From contig NZ_JAEMHL010000002.1 of the NCBI RefSeq assembly GCF_016458305.1, positions 186,001 through 250,000 of the forward strand: DNA of 64,000 bases. The letters run 5' to 3'. A program made the position numbers and the translations under genes. How positions within the stretch are numbered: the first letter of the stretch is position 1; every line of letters starts with the position of its first letter. Below are positions 1-7,978 of the stretch, in pieces. The notes under the pieces are model-generated. The model was not told where the DNA came from and searched no databases. It was given only the letters and a program-made list of their open reading frames with translations. The stretch is from Geomonas anaerohicana. Lineage in GTDB: Bacteria; Desulfobacterota; Desulfuromonadia; Geobacterales; Geobacteraceae.

Positions 1-967
1 CCTCCTCCAAAAGTGCCGCCTGCTCCTGCAGCGATTCCTGGGCGGCCTGGCGCTCGTTGATCTCATCCTCCAAAAGCGCCGCCTGCTTCTTGATCTCCTC
101 CTCGGCATGCCTGCGCTCGTCCATCTCGAGCTTCAGGTTCCAGAGCGCGTAGGACATCCCCAGAACCAGCAGGAGCGAGACCGCCTTCAGCAGGTACAGG
201 CGCCAGTCGCTGGGCCCCTGGTAGCGGGTCACCCGCAGCATCACGCCGCTCTCCGGGGAGGTGACCGGCCACTCCTTCACGTAGTGCCGGTCCAGGGGCT
301 CGGCGTAGGGCATGGTGGCCAGCAGGCGCCCGCCTGAATCGGTGAGGCTCAGGTGGTACAGGCGCGGCTGGGTATGCGCGACCAGTTGCTGCAGCAGCTT
401 GTTGCACGAGTAGATCCCTCCGAAGAGCCCGAGGAAGGTGTCCCCGCGGAACACCGGGACCCAGACCTCGAAGGAAGGGTTCCCCTGGATGGCCTCGAAG
501 GGGCGGGTATAGACCGGCTTGCGCAGCTGCCTGGCCAGGGCCGAGGCCCGTTTGGGTTCGGGGAGGTTCAGGTGCAGCCCGACGATCTGCCGGTTCGGCG
601 CCAGGGGGGCCACGTCGGTGATGGTGTAGTCGGCATCGACCCAGGTGATGTTGATCAACTGGGGGTGGGCCTGCACGTACTGCCCGGCGCGCTCCTGGAA
701 AAGCACGGGGCTGAGTTTTCCCGCGGCCCGGTCCAGGGCCAGAAGCCCCAGGTAGCTGGCGTCCCCTTCCAGGGTCAGTTGCAGCGAACCGCTGAAGGTG
801 CGCACCCTGGCGGCCAGGTCGTTTTGCTTCGCTTTCAGGTTGTTGCCTTCGGTGAACCAGACGATCAGGCCGAACACTACCAGGAAGGTGGCGAACAGGA
901 TGGCGCTGTAGCGCAGAGCCGCCGAGCGGTTGCGTGGGTGGGGATGTGGGCCATTGAGGTAAGACAC
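1..967 (-). CDS. Membrane sensor protein, N-terminal part (probable histidine kinase, cut by window edge)
   Basis: Translated from the minus strand starting at a GTG (965-967) with GGAGG six bases upstream. The 322 visible codons have no stop. A cytoplasmic N-terminus is followed by a membrane segment at about residues 17-37, an extracytoplasmic sensor region of about 200 residues, a second membrane segment near residue 270, and then a charged coiled coil with repeated QAALLEE-type heptads. This is the layout of Geobacter sensor histidine kinases with a periplasmic ligand-binding domain, but the catalytic part lies beyond the left edge, so a diguanylate cyclase or other output is also possible. 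It lies downstream of the glutamate dehydrogenase gene, separated by a hairpin. Confidence 0.75.
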   Translation of the reverse strand, partial: MSYLNGPHPHPRNRSAALRYSAILFATFLVVFGLIVWFTEGNNLKAKQNDLAARVRTFSGSLQLTLEGDASYLGLLALDRAAGKLSPVLFQERAGQYVQAHPQLINITWVDADYTITDVAPLAPNRQIVGLHLNLPEPKRASALARQLRKPVYTRPFEAIQGNPSFEVWVPVFRGDTFLGLFGGIYSCNKLLQQLVAHTQPRLYHLSLTDSGGRLLATMPYAEPLDRHYVKEWPVTSPESGVMLRVTRYQGPSDWRLYLLKAVSLLLVLGMSYALWNLKLEMDERRHAEEEIKKQAALLEDEINERQAAQESLQEQAALLEE

Positions 968-1096
968 TTCGTTCCTCCGACAGCATGGGTACGATGCGCT
1001 CCTCATCGGCAAACGGCCCGAAATGTTGAGCCCCGGTGAGCCGGCCCCGCGCAACTTGATGATAATACCAGCAAAAACGCGTTCCACAAACGGGAC

Positions 1097-1120
1097 GAGC
1101 CCGCCGTTGCCGGCGGGCTC
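1097..1120. terminator. GC-rich hairpin between glutamate dehydrogenase and sensor gene
   Basis: A 10-bp perfect stem (GAGCCCGCCG / CGGCGGGCTC) with a TTGC loop lies 29 bases after the stop of the glutamate dehydrogenase gene on the minus strand. There is no long T tract, so it may be a weak terminator or a pause or processing site. Confidence 0.5.
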
Positions 1121-1148
1121 TTGGGGATGCCGTTTCCTTGTCGTGGTA

Positions 1149-4112
1149 TCAGGCGGCGAAGTTGCGGTCGATGTGCAGCCTGAGGATATCCTCGAACTCG
1201 GTCTCCTGGTTGCCGCGGTACACCATGGAGGAGCCCAGTTCCGCGGCCAGGATGGCGCAGAGGTACTTCTGGGGCAGCGTCGCGATCCGGCGGCGGTAGA
1301 GCGCCTTTTCCGCCACCAGCGCGGGGAGGTGCGCCAGGATCACCCGGCGAAACGGCGCCTGGGCCAAAAGCTCGGGGCGCCCCTGGAAGAAGCGGAACAG
1401 GCGCGCGTAGTGGCCGTTGATCTCGGTGCTGATGGCGTCGGAGATCTCGGTGCAGGCAAGCGCCGGGCTTTCGCGGTGGCGCTTGAGGATGAGGCGCGCC
1501 TCGTCGGCCGCCCTCTTTTCCAGGATGGAGATCACCCCGGCGACGTACTCCTCCTTCTCGGCCAGGAACTCGCTGTCTTTCATGAGCAGGTTGGCGATGA
1601 TCTCGTAGGAGGAGGAGATCACGCCGCACTTGTTGGCCGAGGCGTCGCGCATGATGATGACCCCCCGCTTCTGCAAGAGCGCGCGCGCCTGCGGGGTGAT
1701 GAAGGAGTTGGCCCCCTCGATGATGGCCCGGGCCGACGGCGTGCCGTCGGGGAGGAAGAAGCGCTCCCAGTTGCCGGCGTCGATGGTTTCCGGGCGCCCG
1801 CCGCCGGGGATGAAGAGGTCGGCCTCGGTGGTGAAGACCAGGTCCCCGAACTCGCGCGAGAACTCGTCGATGGAGATCCACTGCTCGCTAAGGCCGTCCG
1901 CCCCCATGGTCACCTTGCGGTACAGGGTCTTCAGCCCCTCGGTTTTGCTGCCGCTTCTAAAGAGCATGAAGCCCCCCTGGTGCAGCGCCTGCGGGTTGAA
2001 GCCGTCCAGGTCCTCCTTCAGGATGATGCGCGACAGCTCCCCGTGGCGCGCCCCCTGCGGATCGAACAGCGCCGCGGTGCCGTCCAGAATAAGGCGGATC
2101 TGCATCCTCGGGTAGCGCTCCAGCATGATGCGCATGGCGTTGCCCGCCACGTCCCCGTTGGGGCCGCCGGTGAACTTCACGCTGAAGGCGTCGTGCACCA
2201 TGTCGATGCCCAGGTCCGCCATGGTGATCTCGGCGAAGCGGACCACGCCGGTCGAGGTGACCCCGAACTCCTTGTGGTTGATCCCCACCTTCTTGCTGGA
2301 CATGATACCGATGCCCAAGAGGTAGCCGCGCTCCTTGGAGATGCGGGCGATGCTCTCGATCATGGCGTCGTGCATGTTCTCGTCGGGCCCGAGCTCGATC
2401 GGCTCGTCCTCGCGGTAGTAGTCCACCACCGCCGGGAGCCTCGCCACGCCGTGGTCGGTGACGAAGATGTCCAGGAAGGCGTTGGCGACGCCGTACTGCA
2501 GCTTGTACAGGCGCAAGACCTCCTGGTCGCGCTCGCCGCTTCTCTGCAGGTCCCCCGCGTCGAGGATCAGCACCAGTTTGGAGCCCCCCTCGTAGATGTC
2601 CTTGTTCTTCAGGTGCTGGGTGTGGGCCAGGACGAAGTTCTCCCGGAAGATGGTGTTGGCGTTGGTGATGAAGTCGTCGCCGTTTCTGGCGATGACGGTG
2701 CGCCAGCCGCCGCGGGCGATGTCCGAGAAGCCGATGTGGTAGCCGAAACCGAAGCGGCTGAAGAAGAAGGTGACCCGGAAGGGGAGGGAGGAGGGGAGGT
2801 CCGAGGTGAACTCCGCACCCAGCTCGGTCAGGTAGGAGGGATCGAGCCGGAAGGCGAGCGCCTGCTTCTGCAGCACGTAGAAGTTGGTCTTCAGGGTGTG
2901 CTTGATGAAGATGAGGCAGCAGCGGAAGATGGCGCGGCGCACCTCGTCCAGGTAGCGGTGCCCGGTGTTGTAGTCGGAGACCAGCCGTTCGGTCTCCTCG
3001 AGCTTCTCGGCGTAGCGGGTCGCCCGTTCGCTGACGGCGGGGTCGAAGCGGACCGCGAACAGCTCGGCCAGTTGCAGGGCGATCTCGGGGTGCGAGAAGA
3101 AGGCGCTCTTCACGTCGTCCAGGCCGAAGCGGTCCGGCTGGTTGTGGGCGAGGTTCGTGTGGGTAAAGGCGATGAAGGCGTTGATGAGCGACCCCTCCCT
3201 GCCGCTGAAGGTCCCGCGGGTGACGAAGTCGCGGTAGGCGATCGAGGTGGTGGCGAGTATCTGGGTGTTGCACAGCTCGTCTTTCAGGCGGCTGAACAGT
3301 TCGCTGTCGCGGGAGAGCACGTGGCCGTCGCGGCGGCGCACGTAGAAGGTTCCCAGGAAGTAGGGGTGGGTGCCGTTGGAGATAGTGAGGCAGTAGGCGC
3401 GGTTGACGCCCAGGTCCAGGCGGTTGAAGACCTCCATCACCTGGAGCAGGAAGTCCTTTTGCGGCGGGTTGCCCACCGCGAAGTGGATGCGGGATTCACG
3501 TCCCCCCTCCATCTCCTCGACGTCCAGGTACAGCCCCCCGGCCTTGACCCCCTTCTGGTACAGGTTGACCACCTGGGCCACCCGCTCCGGCCAGGCCATG
3601 CGCACGTACTTCTCGTTGTTAAGCCAGAGCATGCGCAGCAGGCGGTCCAACTCGGCCATGACGAAGTCCGGGTAGTTTTGGCGCAGCGAGGCGGCGACCT
3701 TGGCGCGGATCCCGGCCGGGATGACCACGTCCCCGCCGTCCTGGATCTCCTTGGTGCTCTTTCTGTCGAACTCGAAGCGCTGGATCTCCAGGGTGCGGTC
3801 GCTGCCGGGGAGCGGGCTCTCCGAGTGGGCGATCATGGCGTAGGAAATCTCCCGCTCCGGGATGCGGCGCAGCGTGTCGTACAGCGATCCCGGCACGTTG
3901 GGGAGCGCCTGGATCAGGCACTTGTCCCGGTCGGAGAGCACCAGCCGGCGGTTGTGCGCCAGCGTAGCCATCTCGCGCTCCAGCATGGCCATCGCCTCGG
4001 GCTCGTCCTTCATGGCGATGAAGAAATAGGGGGGGAACTGTTCCATGAGCCAGTTGCGGTTTTCCATGGTGGCGGCGCTCAGTCTCTTCAATGCTGCGGT
4101 AGTGGTTTTCAT
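1149..4112 (-). CDS. NAD-dependent glutamate dehydrogenase, short form
   Basis: A 987-residue protein of the large bacterial NAD-glutamate dehydrogenase family (Bac_GDH), which oxidatively deaminates L-glutamate to 2-oxoglutarate and ammonia. The catalytic half shows family signatures: DIARGGWRTVIARNGDDF, EGGSK, GVTSTGVVRFAEI, TGGPNGDVAGNAM and EGANSFITPQARALL. The best-known members of the family (Streptomyces, Pseudomonas) are about 1600 residues; this one lacks much of the N-terminal regulatory region, which is normal for a shorter subgroup. It follows the Dcu-type transporter gene by 144 bases on the same strand, so import of an acidic amino acid or C4-dicarboxylate and glutamate catabolism may be linked (inference). 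Confidence 0.9.
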   Translation of the reverse strand: MKTTTAALKRLSAATMENRNWLMEQFPPYFFIAMKDEPEAMAMLEREMATLAHNRRLVLSDRDKCLIQALPNVPGSLYDTLRRIPEREISYAMIAHSESPLPGSDRTLEIQRFEFDRKSTKEIQDGGDVVIPAGIRAKVAASLRQNYPDFVMAELDRLLRMLWLNNEKYVRMAWPERVAQVVNLYQKGVKAGGLYLDVEEMEGGRESRIHFAVGNPPQKDFLLQVMEVFNRLDLGVNRAYCLTISNGTHPYFLGTFYVRRRDGHVLSRDSELFSRLKDELCNTQILATTSIAYRDFVTRGTFSGREGSLINAFIAFTHTNLAHNQPDRFGLDDVKSAFFSHPEIALQLAELFAVRFDPAVSERATRYAEKLEETERLVSDYNTGHRYLDEVRRAIFRCCLIFIKHTLKTNFYVLQKQALAFRLDPSYLTELGAEFTSDLPSSLPFRVTFFFSRFGFGYHIGFSDIARGGWRTVIARNGDDFITNANTIFRENFVLAHTQHLKNKDIYEGGSKLVLILDAGDLQRSGERDQEVLRLYKLQYGVANAFLDIFVTDHGVARLPAVVDYYREDEPIELGPDENMHDAMIESIARISKERGYLLGIGIMSSKKVGINHKEFGVTSTGVVRFAEITMADLGIDMVHDAFSVKFTGGPNGDVAGNAMRIMLERYPRMQIRLILDGTAALFDPQGARHGELSRIILKEDLDGFNPQALHQGGFMLFRSGSKTEGLKTLYRKVTMGADGLSEQWISIDEFSREFGDLVFTTEADLFIPGGGRPETIDAGNWERFFLPDGTPSARAIIEGANSFITPQARALLQKRGVIIMRDASANKCGVISSSYEIIANLLMKDSEFLAEKEEYVAGVISILEKRAADEARLILKRHRESPALACTEISDAISTEINGHYARLFRFFQGRPELLAQAPFRRVILAHLPALVAEKALYRRRIATLPQKYLCAILAAELGSSMVYRGNQETEFEDILRLHIDRNFAA

Positions 4113-4155
4113 TGCTCGTTACTCCTCAATGGAATGTTGGCGGTGTATGACACTA

Positions 4156-4247
4156 CTCCTCCCCCCGGAGGGGGGAGGCTGGGAGGGGGGAGGCAGGGCT
4201 TTTTTCATGCTTCCCCCTCCCCGACCCTCCCCCTCCGGGGGAGGGAG
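4156..4247. repeat. Pair of C/G-rich palindromic repeats
   Basis: Two palindromes of the type CCTCCCCC..GGGGGAGG (4156-4194 and 4210-4247) face each other around a short T-rich spacer. The same unit recurs between genes near 46369, 46470, 50487, 56812, 60773 and 60804. On the minus strand they sit just after the transporter stop, so they could also form strong RNA hairpins. Confidence 0.75.
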
Positions 4248-4256
4248 CTTACGTGG

Positions 4257-5897
4257 CTAGAACATGAGCTTCACCAGCAAAAACCCGATGCCGATGGACG
4301 AGAAGGTGGCGACCAGCCCCGGGATCATGAAGCTGTGGTTCAACACGTAGCGGCCGATGCCGGTGGTGCCGGTGCGGTCGAAGTTGATGGCTGCGACCAC
4401 GGTCGGGTAGTTGGGGATGAAGAAATAGCCGTTTACCGCCGGGAACATGGCGATCAGGAACGGTGCCGGGATGCCCAGGCTGATCCCCAGCGGCATGAGG
4501 GCCCTCACCGTGGCGGCCTGGCTGTAGAGCAGGATGGAGAGGACGAAGAGGGCGAAGGCGAAGAGCCAGGGGGCGGTGGTCACCATCCCCTTGATGGAAC
4601 CGCTCAAAAAGTCCATGTTGCCCTGGAAGAAGGTGTCCCCCATCCAGGCGATGCCGAAGATGGCGATGACCGCCTGGATGCCGGCGATGAAGACGCTCCC
4701 CTCCACCACGCGGGAGACCTTCACCTTGCACAGAAGCAGCATGAGCGCCGCGATGGTCAGCATCACGATCTCGATCACGTGCGGCATCCCCATCTTCTCC
4801 TTGTTCTGAGCGGGGCGCTTGTCGTCGAACTTCACGATGTGGTAGCCGAACGGGCTCTTGATCACCTCGGTGAGGTCGCCCGGTTTCTTCAGTTTGGCAC
4901 AGGCCTTCTCGAACTCGGGGATCATCTTTCCTTTCGCCTGCCAGCCGAGGTCGCCGCCGGTCGCCGCGCTGGCGTCGATGGAGCACTGCTTGGCGACGTC
5001 GGAGAAGTTGCCGCCCGATTTCAACTGGGAGAGCACCTGTTTCGCCTCGGTCTCGCTCTTCACCACGATATGGCTGATGCGGGTGTCGCTCCCCACGCTC
5101 CACTCCGGGCGCATTTGCGGGAAGGAGCCGAAGAGGACGACGAGAATGGTGCCGACCAGGAACAGTGCCACCGCCACCTTCGCGCTCGCCGGCGTATTGC
5201 GGATCGCCTCGTTCACCTTGGCGCTGTCCGCGCTCGCGTTACGCGGCGGAGGAACCAGCCCTTCCTGCAGCCTTTTCTGGTATTCCGGGTCCTGGTCCAG
5301 GTTCTTGCCCATCTTGTTGGAGACGAAGGCGGCGATGATGACGCCGATCAGGGTGGAGGGGATACAGACCTTCAGGATGTCGATCAGTTCCACGTTGAAG
5401 CCGAACTTTGCCGCCGAGCCCCCCAGGAGGCCGAGCAGAGCCACGGTCGCCGCGGCGATAGGGCTTGCCGTGATGGCCTGTTGCGAGGCGATCACCGAGA
5501 TCGACATGGGTCGTTCCGGGCGGACGCCGGTTTCGCGCGCCACCTCCGCGATCACCGGGAGCACCGAGTAGGCCACGTGTCCGGTTCCCGCGAAGAGGGT
5601 GAAGAAGTAGGTGACCATCGGTCCCAGGAAGGTGATCCGGTCCGGGTTGTTTCTGAGGATTCTTTCCGCCAGCGAGACCAGGTAGTCCAGGCCTCCTGCC
5701 GCCTGCAGCACGCCCGCGGCAGTGACCACCGCCGCGATCATCAGCATCACGTCGATCGGGGGTGCGGTCGGTTGCAGGTGGAATAAGAAGGTAAGGACTG
5801 CGAGGCCCAGGCCGCCCATGACCCCCAGGCCGATGCCGCCCAGCCGCGCTCCGACGAAGATAGCTGCCAGTACCACTGTGAACTCTAGCCAGAACAT
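4257..5897 (-). CDS. Dcu-family anaerobic C4-dicarboxylate transporter with an internal PpiC (parvulin) domain
   Basis: A 546-residue membrane protein of the DcuA/DcuB family, which exchanges or imports C4-dicarboxylates such as fumarate, succinate, malate or aspartate. The ATG at 5895-5897 has GGGGAG seven bases upstream. The N-terminal half carries Dcu-type helices and the motif FAGTGHVAYSVLPVIAEVA; the C-terminal half carries NGYFFIPNYPTVVAAINFDR. Between them, at about residues 270-363 (DNA about 4809-5090), lies a soluble domain resembling parvulin peptidyl-prolyl isomerases (RISHIVVKSETEAKQVL, GGDLGWQAKG, SPFGYHIVKFDD). Ordinary Dcu proteins are about 430-450 residues and lack it. The reading frame is continuous through both junctions, so this is a fusion rather than a frameshift artefact. 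Confidence 0.9.
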   Translation of the reverse strand: MFWLEFTVVLAAIFVGARLGGIGLGVMGGLGLAVLTFLFHLQPTAPPIDVMLMIAAVVTAAGVLQAAGGLDYLVSLAERILRNNPDRITFLGPMVTYFFTLFAGTGHVAYSVLPVIAEVARETGVRPERPMSISVIASQQAITASPIAAATVALLGLLGGSAAKFGFNVELIDILKVCIPSTLIGVIIAAFVSNKMGKNLDQDPEYQKRLQEGLVPPPRNASADSAKVNEAIRNTPASAKVAVALFLVGTILVVLFGSFPQMRPEWSVGSDTRISHIVVKSETEAKQVLSQLKSGGNFSDVAKQCSIDASAATGGDLGWQAKGKMIPEFEKACAKLKKPGDLTEVIKSPFGYHIVKFDDKRPAQNKEKMGMPHVIEIVMLTIAALMLLLCKVKVSRVVEGSVFIAGIQAVIAIFGIAWMGDTFFQGNMDFLSGSIKGMVTTAPWLFAFALFVLSILLYSQAATVRALMPLGISLGIPAPFLIAMFPAVNGYFFIPNYPTVVAAINFDRTGTTGIGRYVLNHSFMIPGLVATFSSIGIGFLLVKLMF

Positions 5898-6562
5898 GAT
5901 CTTTCTCCCCTCTTTTATGGTCGGGCGTACATCGCCCACGACCGGTACATAGCATCGGCGATGCCAAGAGGAGAGCAGGGAGGTAAAGGTTTTAAGAATC
6001 GGCAGGTTACTGTGGAAATTTGAGGGCGGTGATTCTCATGAGGGGTATGCCGTAGGGAATAGGGGGGGAGGTCTGGACGGGGAAAGGTATGTATCTCCGG
6101 CAAGTTAGGATAATGTATGACAACCGGCATAGTATGCCCTGGGGCATACCCCTGTCAGCAATCACTCCCCCCTTCCTGGTTCCCAAGCTCCAGCTTGGGA
6201 ACCCTATACGGCGCAAAGCTCCAGCTTTGCATCCGAGGGACGTTGGAGCTTCGGAGAGGCTTTGCGTTCCCAAGGTGGACCTTGGGAACGAGATCAAGGC
6301 AGGGGACAGGCACCTGACGGAGCCAGTCCCCTTTTCCTGGTTCCCAAGCTCCAGCTTGGGAACCCCATATGGCGCAAAGCTCCAGCTTTGCATTTCCTGG
6401 TTCCCAAGCTCCAGCTTGGGAACCCTATACGGCGCAAAGCTCCAGCTTTGCATCCGATGGAAGTTGGAGCTTCGGAGAGGCTTTGCGTTCCCAAGGTGGG
6501 CCTTGGGAACGAGATCAAGGCAAAGGGGACAGGCACCTGACGGAGCCAGTCCCCTTCCGCGA
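5898..6562. other. Intergenic region without genes, filled with palindromic repeats
   Basis: No convincing coding region. The first 270 bases hold the transporter leader on the minus strand and a short palindrome (GTATGCCC at 6132-6139 with GGGCATAC at 6142-6149). From 6175 to 6554 the sequence is a repeat block, listed separately. Open frames across the block are palindrome-driven and were not accepted as genes. Confidence 0.7.
6175..6554. repeat. Composite palindromic repeat block, partly duplicated
   Basis: Three kinds of unit occur. Unit A (6175-6232, 6336-6393, 6396-6453) contains two perfect palindromes: GGTTCCCAAGCT/AGCTTGGGAACC, then GCAAAGCT/AGCTTTGC, each with a CC centre. Unit B (6242-6300, 6463-6522) contains GTTCCCAAGG..CCTTGGGAAC. 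Unit C (6302-6331, 6525-6554) is a 30-bp imperfect palindrome beginning GGGGACAGGCACC. The order is A-B-C-A-A-B-C, so an A-B-C cassette of about 155 bp occurs twice with one extra A. A and B recur inverted at 33144-33258, and C-like units recur at 11862, 15181 and 15256. This is REP-like architecture. Confidence 0.85.
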
Positions 6563-7978
6563 TCACTCCCCCCGCTGCTGCTTCAACCTCTTGCTCAAGG
6601 TCGGCTGCGACACCCCCAGAAGCCTCGCCGCGATGGACTGGTTTCCCTCCGCCCGCCTGACCGCCTCGGCCACCAGCAAATCGATCGCCTCGGTGAACCC
6701 CGGCAGCCGGTCCACCCCGAAGAAGGGGTTCTCCGAAGGCTCCGCCGGCTGCTCCACGGCCGACTGCACCGGCCGCTCCCCGATGGCGCGCACGAACGCC
6801 TCCATGGAAAGCACGCCCCCCTGGTGCAGGCTGACCGCGTCGTAGACCATCGCCTTCAGTTCGCGCACGTTGCCCGGGAAGTCGTAGGTGGCCAGCAGCA
6901 CGGCGAGCTCTTTGGGCAGGGTCGGCTTCTTCTTGCCGAACTCCCGCGCCGCCAGCCCCAGGAAGTGGTCCAACAGCAGCGGGATGTCCTCCTTCCTCTT
7001 CCTCAAGGGGGGGACATGCAGGTGGTGCGCCCGCAGCCGGTAGTAGAGGTCATTTCTGAACTGCCCCGCCGCCTGCCGCGCCGCCAGGTCCTGGTGCGTC
7101 GCCACCACCACCCGCGCCCGGATACGGCGGGGACGGTCGCTGCCGATGGGATAGTACTCCCCCTCCTGCAAAAGCCGCAACAGCTTCACCTGGGAGCTAA
7201 GACTCAGGTCGCCGATCTCGTCCAGGAACAGGGTCCCGTCGGCGGCCTGCTCGATCATCCCCTTCCTCGCCTCGCCCGCGCCGGTGTAGGCCCCCTTCAC
7301 GTGCCCGAACAGGGTGTCCGACACCATGGTGTCGTCCAGTCCTGCCACGTTCACCGCCACCAGCTCCCCCTTCCTGCCGGAAAGCCGGTGCAGGGCGGAT
7401 ACGATCAGCTCCTTGCCGACGCCGCTCTCGCCCGTCACCAGGATGGGCTGCGAGGAAAGCGCCACCGCCTCGACGTACTGGAAGATGGAACGCATCCCCT
7501 TGTCGCCGGTCACGATGTTGTCAAACGCCTCGGGGTGCTCCAGCCGGTCGTAGAGGAAGCGGTTCCTCAGCTCCCGGTTCTCCAGCTGCAGCTCCTTCTC
7601 CCGCACCGCCCGCTTCACCCCCTTGACGATGCGCCCTTCCTCGGACGTCTTCACGTAGTAGTCGAAGGCGCCGCTGCGCATGCAGTTCACCGCGGTCTCC
7701 AGCTGGTTCAAGCCGCTCACGATGATCACCGTCACCTCGGGATGCTCCTCGGCGATCCGCTCCAGGAGTTCTTCGCCGGAGAGGTGCGGCATGGTCAGGT
7801 CGAGCAGCACCACGCCCACCGTGTGCTCGGTCATCATCTTCAGGGCCTCGCGGCTGTCCGCGCAGGTGATGATGTTGGTGAGCCCCGCGCGCTCCAGGGT
7901 GATGCTCATGGCATAGAGCCAGTCCGGTTCGTCGTCGACCAGCAGGATGCCGAAGGATGGATAGAGGGTGGTGGTCAT
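6563..7978 (-). CDS. Sigma-54-dependent response regulator (NtrC family)
   Basis: 471 residues: receiver domain (residues 10-125, acidic pocket D15/D16, phospho-acceptor D60 in LLDLTMP), AAA+ sigma-54 activation domain (Walker A GESGVGKE at 183-190, Walker B GTLFLDEIG at 248-256) and a C-terminal Fis-type helix-turn-helix (NQSIAARLLGVSQPTLSKRL). The sigma-54 contact loop reads GAYTGA (229-234) instead of the usual GAFTGA. It activates transcription at sigma-54 promoters after phosphorylation. Its ATG overlaps the stop of the upstream kinase gene (ATGA), so the two are translationally coupled and form a cognate pair. Target genes are not evident in the window. Confidence 0.93.
   Translation of the reverse strand: MTTTLYPSFGILLVDDEPDWLYAMSITLERAGLTNIITCADSREALKMMTEHTVGVVLLDLTMPHLSGEELLERIAEEHPEVTVIIVSGLNQLETAVNCMRSGAFDYYVKTSEEGRIVKGVKRAVREKELQLENRELRNRFLYDRLEHPEAFDNIVTGDKGMRSIFQYVEAVALSSQPILVTGESGVGKELIVSALHRLSGRKGELVAVNVAGLDDTMVSDTLFGHVKGAYTGAGEARKGMIEQAADGTLFLDEIGDLSLSSQVKLLRLLQEGEYYPIGSDRPRRIRARVVVATHQDLAARQAAGQFRNDLYYRLRAHHLHVPPLRKRKEDIPLLLDHFLGLAAREFGKKKPTLPKELAVLLATYDFPGNVRELKAMVYDAVSLHQGGVLSMEAFVRAIGERPVQSAVEQPAEPSENPFFGVDRLPGFTEAIDLLVAEAVRRAEGNQSIAARLLGVSQPTLSKRLKQQRGE

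Noticed and set aside
1023-5786. A 1587-codon open frame on the plus strand across glutamate dehydrogenase and the transporter
   Set aside because: It is the antisense of two clear genes. Its Arg/His/Val-rich composition without domains is typical of shadow frames in GC-rich DNA.
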